Positions 59,301-64,000 of a DNA stretch of 64,000 nucleotides are shown here, in pieces; within the stretch, counting starts at the first letter, position 1, and each line of letters opens with the position of its first letter. This DNA comes from Blasia pusilla (Eukaryota; Marchantiophyta; Marchantiopsida; Blasiales), in contig CM114271.1 of NCBI GenBank assembly GCA_050084515.1, positions 62,248,001 to 62,312,000 on the forward strand, read 5' to 3'. A program made the position numbers and the translations under genes. The notes under the pieces are model-generated. The model searched no databases and was not told where the DNA came from. It worked only from the letters and a program-made list of their open reading frames with translations.

Positions 59301-61096
59301 ATTACGTGACAGGAAACACTGTTGAAAGGACTTTCAGAGCTGGGGAGAATGTAATTTTCAGTCTCCTTGACACCCACATCTAGTTTAGGTACAAAATGCA
59401 AGTAAGGGTTGCAAGCTGCCAATCAAACGGGGGTCAGGTTTCGTGTGTACATTTGTTATGCCTTTTCTCTCAATCTCTCATCATTAGTTTACAATTTTCT
59501 GTTGAAGTTTGGTAATAATGTGCTCATGTTATCTTCAGGTGGATGAGGCATCCATTCAAAAAGACTTCAAGCAGTACACCTATATGGATGGGGAACAATA
59601 TGTTTTCATGGATTCGGTATTCTTCTAAATTTGCTCGTGGGCTTTCCCAGGCTTTCCTTGTCCCTACAATGATGTGTACCACTGGCCTCAGTAATTTTCT
59701 AGAAAAATGTCAAAGAACAGAGGATGTAGTGAAACATCACAGTAGAGCAGATGTTTGGTGTAGTTTGATCAATGTTGTAACGCTTCCACGAAAAGATCTC
59801 TCTGCTCTTAACTCAATAGGTGATGGATTCACATCATATTTTTTTCAAACATGGAACATATTGAACAAGTAGGTGTGTACGGCAGTGTAAGTCAGTCTGC
59901 TTGTTTATGTGAACCCATCTGGTGCTACTATGCTCGCCATAGCCCTTTCCTTGTCCAATGGCTCCAAAAGACTTGTGGATTCAGTAGTGTCAATGTCATT
60001 TGCACTTTTGGTTGGTGATGTAGGAAACATTTGAGGAAGTGCGGCTTAGTGAGTCAGACATCGGTGATAAAACCAAATTCCTCATGGAAGGGATGGAGTG
60101 CAGCGTTCTCTCATGGAATGGGCGGGTATGACTTGCCACTCTGAAACTGGTATCTGAGAAGAAGCTCATCTTCCATGTTTTTGGGAAGTTGTCACTGGAA
60201 CAGAGTACCTAGTGCCTGAAGCCAAGTGTGATCCAATTGTGATGTGTGCTTGGTTAGTAGAGATTCAACTTCTCGAGTAGCATTCTTTTGTGTCTGTATT
60301 CTGTTTTGAGCTTTTCAGATACTGTTTCTGGAGGTTTTAATTCGTATGGTCACTCTATGCTTGCCTCATCAAAGCAGGCTGTGCCCAGTTTTTCTTTGAT
60401 TCTGAGCCTCCTATTCTATTTGTCTCAAAGTGTAGCTTCTCAAGAAACATGACAGTGGTTCCTGTTACACACTAAAGATCTGCTGGGTGTCTTATGCAAT
60501 TTTACTGTGCAATTTATGAAAATATGAGCAGGTTATCGATATTGATTTGCCAGTTACTGTCAAGCTGAAAGTCATTCAAGCGGACCCTGGCGTTAAGGGA
60601 GATACTGCTCAAGGTGATATTTCATATTTCTTGTTCTCCTCAGCTACAAATGTTTGCGCATACTGTCTTGAGTTTCCTTTCACACAGGAATCTTTCATCT
60701 CACATCATCCCATGTCAGAATGTACTGCCAGAAACGATCCTGTTAGTTACATTCCAACTCGATAGCATTTGTTGCATATTGTACTTTCTCTTCATCTATG
60801 AGCGTTTGCACATTCTGGGCATTGACTTTTTTCCCTTAAGACAGGAACCTATTGTCTTGCCAAGGCTGGTTGTTTGTTTGCGTTCTTCTCAAATTTCTAA
60901 TAGCCCTTTTCTGCCGGGAAGAACTCAATGTGCCATGTTGCTTGAAGTGTTTCTGATTGTACTTTTACCATGAGCAGGAGGTTCCAAGACTGTGACTGTT
61001 GAAACGGGAGCAACAGTTCAGGTGCCCTTATTTGTGAACCAGGATGATATTATTGTGATTCAAACTAAGGATGGAACCTACATCAGCAGGGGTTAG
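56392..61096 (+). CDS. EFP: Elongation factor P, plastid precursor (seven exons)
   Basis: Exons read as 56392-56569, 58475-58552, 59244-59350, 59539-59616, 60024-60125, 60532-60613 and 60978-61096. All introns are GT-AG and phases match, giving 247 residues. Exon 1 encodes a Ser/Ala-rich transit peptide. The mature part begins near [20 protein letters not shown] (KOW-like domain) and carries [15 protein letters not shown], whose Lys corresponds to the modified Lys34 of bacterial EF-P that reaches the peptidyl-transferase centre. The two OB-fold domains follow ([27 protein letters not shown]), ending [21 protein letters not shown] rescues ribosomes stalled at polyproline runs; here it would act in chloroplasts. 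Start chosen at the first ATG after the leader (MAAM). Intron lengths are about 1905, 691, 188, 407, 406 and 364 bases. Confidence 0.93.
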
Positions 61097-62120
61097 TCAT
61101 CCAAGCAATTACTGAGTCAGGTGCTTACCATTGAGGAGTTGAGATTCTTGGTCTCCATAGCCGAAGAGAAGCGTTTTTGTAAGTGCTCACCCTCGAACTT
61201 GTGGTGTAATTCTTATCTCAAGACGTGGAGCCAAGGAGCGGATAGTGTAAGATGTCCAAAGGAGGAAATTTGGGGCTAGCATCCTTGAGATTCTGTACAA
61301 TAGAATATTAGCTAGTCATGCAGAAGCCCATTTTTGCTCGATCTTCAATATGAGTAATAAAAGACACAATTGATGTCGTCTCTTATAAGAGAAAGACGAT
61401 CATTGTTGGCGTGGATCCTAAACTGTGTGAGCTCATTAACTCCATGAGCACAAGCCGGACGAGGTGGGTATGGGTGGATTCTACGTTTGATTACTATCTG
61501 AGAGCTCGCAGAAGTGTGTCTGTATGGGACAGAAGCTGCAGCTGGAAAGTTACCCTTCTCTCGAGTCTGTCCAAGATGTAAGAGGAGTCCCTGACCGACG
61601 TGCACTACTTAATGAGCGCAGTCTCTAAATGTTGGCTGATTCGCAAAATGAATGAGAAGAATGTCATGGTACAGTCCACTCACGTTAGAGAGGAAAACCT
61701 TGAGTAGGACTCCAGACACATGGTGCCGTAGAGTTTCAGTATGAAATAGAGTGTGTGTCCAACACAGGATGCAAATTGTTGGAGAGTCAAAAGCGAATCT
61801 ACTCTTGCTCTCTGCGGATCGCATTCGAGATCTCCGTGACGCTGGAGAACAACTCTTCCCAATCTGGGGGACTGCAAAAAACGTAAAATCGAAACTTCGA
61901 GAGCGCAGTTGTAAAGAACAGTGAGTGGATATGGTATACTCGTTCGTATTCTCGATTCAACAAGCTGGAGACTACCCGTAGGTAGTGTTGGCCATGCAGC
62001 ATGATTAACTTCCATTGACATATATATTTATGGATTTTTTCGTACTCAATTGACACAAATATTACTCGAAACAACTTCTAGAGTAACTCCACGCGTATGG
62101 GATGCTCATCCTAAATTTGA
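61097..62120. other. 3' flank of EF-P
   Basis: Probable 3' UTR and downstream sequence of fairly balanced composition. Open frames on the minus strand (61345-61605, 61680-62021) show no recognisable family. Confidence 0.4.
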
Positions 62121-62129
62121 ATGTTCTTA

Positions 62130-62515
62130 GTCAGTGGAAGAAGAATGAGTATCTATATTGTACGTTTAGACTTTCATACTTTGTGGTCCCAATATGCTCA
62201 GATTGGGAGATTTGGTAAGGGATAGTGTCAATGACTCAAATATTTCTATGGCCTTAAGATTTGATACGTTTTAGTACGAGATTCAGATTGTAGCAGCTTG
62301 GACGGATCTTATATTCAGATTTTTTATGAGGATTATGCATAGTTGGTTTAAAGTTGTTTATTTTAAATGGCCTTTGATTTGACTAAGCAATTTTGAATAC
62401 TTAAATCATTAACATTAGGCCTTACCAAATCTCAGAATCTGAGCATATTGGGTCTACAAAGTATGAAATCTAAACTTACCATATATATACTCACATCGTT
62501 TTCTTCTTCCACCAC
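62130..62515. repeat. Long imperfect inverted repeat (MITE-like)
   Basis: The left arm (about 62130-62262) and right arm (about 62385-62512) are inverse copies sharing GTGGAAGAAGAA, TTTCATACTTTGT, CCCAATATGCTCAGATT and GAGATTTGGTAAGG. The spacer is about 120 bases. No target duplication was found. A Helitron-like end (AATAATAGAATAGATATG) lies downstream near 62597-62614. Confidence 0.75.
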
Positions 62516-62980
62516 GTGGCAACAAGAGAGGCAGAGTTGAGGCTACGTGTCAAGTAGGGGTTGTAGCCCTTGGGACAATGGGGAGGAACTCCTCAAATAA
62601 TAGAATAGATATGAAATCAGACTTTTTTCCATAAAGAGATCACATTGTGTGGCTCGTGGAAAGAGAAGAAAAACCCCAACCTTTACCTCAACACGAAGTC
62701 CCGTAAGTCAAAACCAAATGAGGTGTCCTGAGAGGTAGGGAGGATGACGAGGGATTGTGGAGTGGGCTAGCACCGTAGGAGTTCATTAGGGTTTAGGATT
62801 TTACGTGGCATGCTAGGAAAATCCATTTGAGGCTGGGGTGTTGATTAAAAATATTAAATTTCAAAGAACTTTAGAAAATAAAATTCTTGGGCCACAAGGA
62901 CTTTTCAAGCAACTGTATCCAGCGATCTGAACCATTTACATTTAGATCTTATTGTAATAAGTTTGACTGGAAGACCGTAA
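62516..62980. other. Upstream flank of the tRNA gene
   Basis: AT-rich sequence without a gene. Confidence 0.4.
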
Positions 62981-63062
62981 GTGGTCGTGCCGGAGTGGTT
63001 ATCGGGCATGACTAGAAATCATGTGGGCTCTGCCCGCGCAGGTTCGAATCCTGCCGACCACG
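62981..63062 (+). tRNA. tRNA-Ser (anticodon AGA)
   Basis: The full cloverleaf can be folded. Acceptor GTGGTCG pairs with CGACCAC, with discriminator G. The D arm is CCG/CGG. The anticodon stem is CATGA/TCATG with loop CTAGAAA, putting AGA at 63014-63016. A long class II variable arm (GGGC/GCCC) follows, then a T arm GCAGG/CCTGC with loop TTCGAAT. Length is 82 bases, with no intron and no encoded CCA, as for a eukaryotic nuclear tRNA. The internal A and B boxes (B: GGTTCGAATCC) would serve Pol III. It reads UCU and, with inosine, UCC/UCA codons. Confidence 0.97.
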
Positions 63063-63371
63063 CTACGTTAGGCCCCGTCTTGTACCTTTCACATGAGCAA
63101 ACTGCGAGTCTTACAGAAGTGGAGCTCCGTGAGGAGTATAGTGGCCGGGCATTTTCTACTCCTGGCGGTTTGTGATTGTATGCAGTGTCATAAACATGAA
63201 TGGTGATTTTTCGCCTGATGGACTCTAGTAAATGGCTCCGTTGATTTTAATTTTATTTCTGTTTTGATTCCATGTGCAGGTGCGAGTCTTTGGCAGGTGA
63301 GCATCGGGTAAAGACCGTGGCGGGAGAAATCTCTCTTGCACTGATGCTCCTGGCTAATTCTGTTCGTATTT
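63063..63371. other. Downstream flank of the tRNA gene
   Basis: GC-balanced sequence. No clear T-run terminator directly follows the tRNA; the first runs of T are farther on. Nothing else was identified. Confidence 0.35.
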
Positions 63372-63605
63372 ACGGCGTTTGATATGATCGTTGAATTTTT
63401 TGCCTCCTGGCTTCTGGTGGATGCCCTCGATGGTGACTTCATACTCCATAGCTTTTTATTGCGATCCTTGGTGTGTAACGCCCGATCGCGTCGTTTAATA
63501 TGATCGTTGAATTTCTTGCTTCTGCGATTCTGGAGAATCCTCGTGGTTATTTCTTCGTTCTCCACAGCTTTCAATGCGGTTTTTGGGTGTGTAACATCAA
63601 GTGTT
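63372..63605 (+). repeat. Tandem duplication of a 116-bp unit
   Basis: Units start near 63378 and 63494 with TTTRATATGATCGTTGAATTT, pass through TTCTGG and CTCCAYAGCTTT, and end at GGTGTGTAAC. They are non-coding as far as I can tell. Confidence 0.8.
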
Positions 63606-64000
63606 TGGGAGGTTAGGATCGAGGAAGGAAGGAAGCGCGAAATCATCCTTACTGTGACTTTCGATATAGCTCATCGCGACTAAGAATTATAACGTGTGAT
63701 ATAATCTTTTTCTATCGAGCCTGATTTTATTGCTTCCTCTGCGATTTTGCTAAATGTCAGCGCTGACTGTTCCACTCTCCGTTCTATCGATGCTATCTGA
63801 CGGAATGAGGCTGGTTGTGAAGCCCTGTAGTAACGGAAGATTTACGCGGAGCTCTCTTTAAGAGCTTGAGACGGAACCTCGTTGAAATTCCTAGCAATCA
63901 CGGTTTCAGGAATTCTCGCAAGTTTTCGTATCTCAAGTTGATGACCTCATCTTCTGGCGTGTTCCGAAAACTGGTCAGTTCCACTCTTTAACTTGGAACG
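63606..64000. other. Terminal segment, GC-balanced
   Basis: May be a 5' leader of a gene beyond the window. A weaker third relative of the 116-bp unit (GATATAATC, CTTCCTCTGCGATTTTGCT) lies near 63697-63752. No coding sequence is assignable. Confidence 0.3.

Noticed and set aside
63188-63646. 152-residue minus-strand frame at the window end
   Set aside because: It runs across a non-coding tandem duplication and is a product of the repeat rather than a gene.

Overview
This window looks like nuclear DNA of a streptophyte plant, most likely a land plant of bryophyte or lycophyte grade; I cannot name the species. The reasons are a plastid-type elongation factor P gene split by six GT-AG introns behind a transit-peptide exon, a plant-type arogenate dehydratase, a ribonuclease-inhibitor-type LRR protein of the kind common in mosses and liverworts, and a background full of decayed LTR retrotransposons, Helitron-like ends and MITE-like repeats. 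Gene islands have balanced to high GC, while the sequence between them is AT-rich. I see no bacterial, plastid or mitochondrial genes.

Layout: 1-5 kb is AT-rich and starts with a decayed Ty1/copia integrase. 5.1-8.4 kb holds a GC-rich leader and a single-exon LRR protein gene (+). 8.4-16 kb is gene-poor, with a fold-back repeat, a 218-bp Helitron-like element, a perfect 29-bp palindrome, a Ty3/gypsy RNase H relic and a copy of a long LTR-like repeat. 16-25.3 kb is a large decayed Ty3/gypsy element on the minus strand. 25.3-37.5 kb is repeats, including a solo LTR carrying a nested hAT-like MITE and a cluster of Helitron-like ends. 37.5-40.6 kb is a decayed non-LTR retrotransposon of the restriction-enzyme-like endonuclease type (minus), with a 5'-truncated second copy at 43.4-43.8 kb. 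49.4-50.7 kb is a single-exon arogenate dehydratase gene (+), followed by a U6 snRNA pseudogene at 51.6-51.7 kb. 54.7-55.6 kb holds the inverted partner of the 14.7-15.7 kb LTR-like repeat. 56.4-61.1 kb is the seven-exon plastid EF-P gene (+). 62.98-63.06 kb is an intact tRNA-Ser(AGA).

The most remarkable object is the gypsy element. Read on the minus strand its order is gag with two zinc knuckles, aspartic protease, a C5-cytosine DNA methyltransferase domain, reverse transcriptase, RNase H, integrase, and a PHD finger at the integrase C-terminus. It therefore carried both a DNA-methylation writer and a candidate histone-tail reader. Retrotransposon-encoded cytosine methyltransferases have been reported from charophyte algae and dinoflagellates; the joint presence with an integrase-linked PHD finger is the point I would follow up first. 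This copy is broken by many stops.

The host genes do not form an operon or pathway. They are independent genes for a probable protein-interaction scaffold (LRR), phenylalanine synthesis in the plastid (arogenate dehydratase), plastid translation (EF-P) and cytosolic translation (tRNA-Ser).
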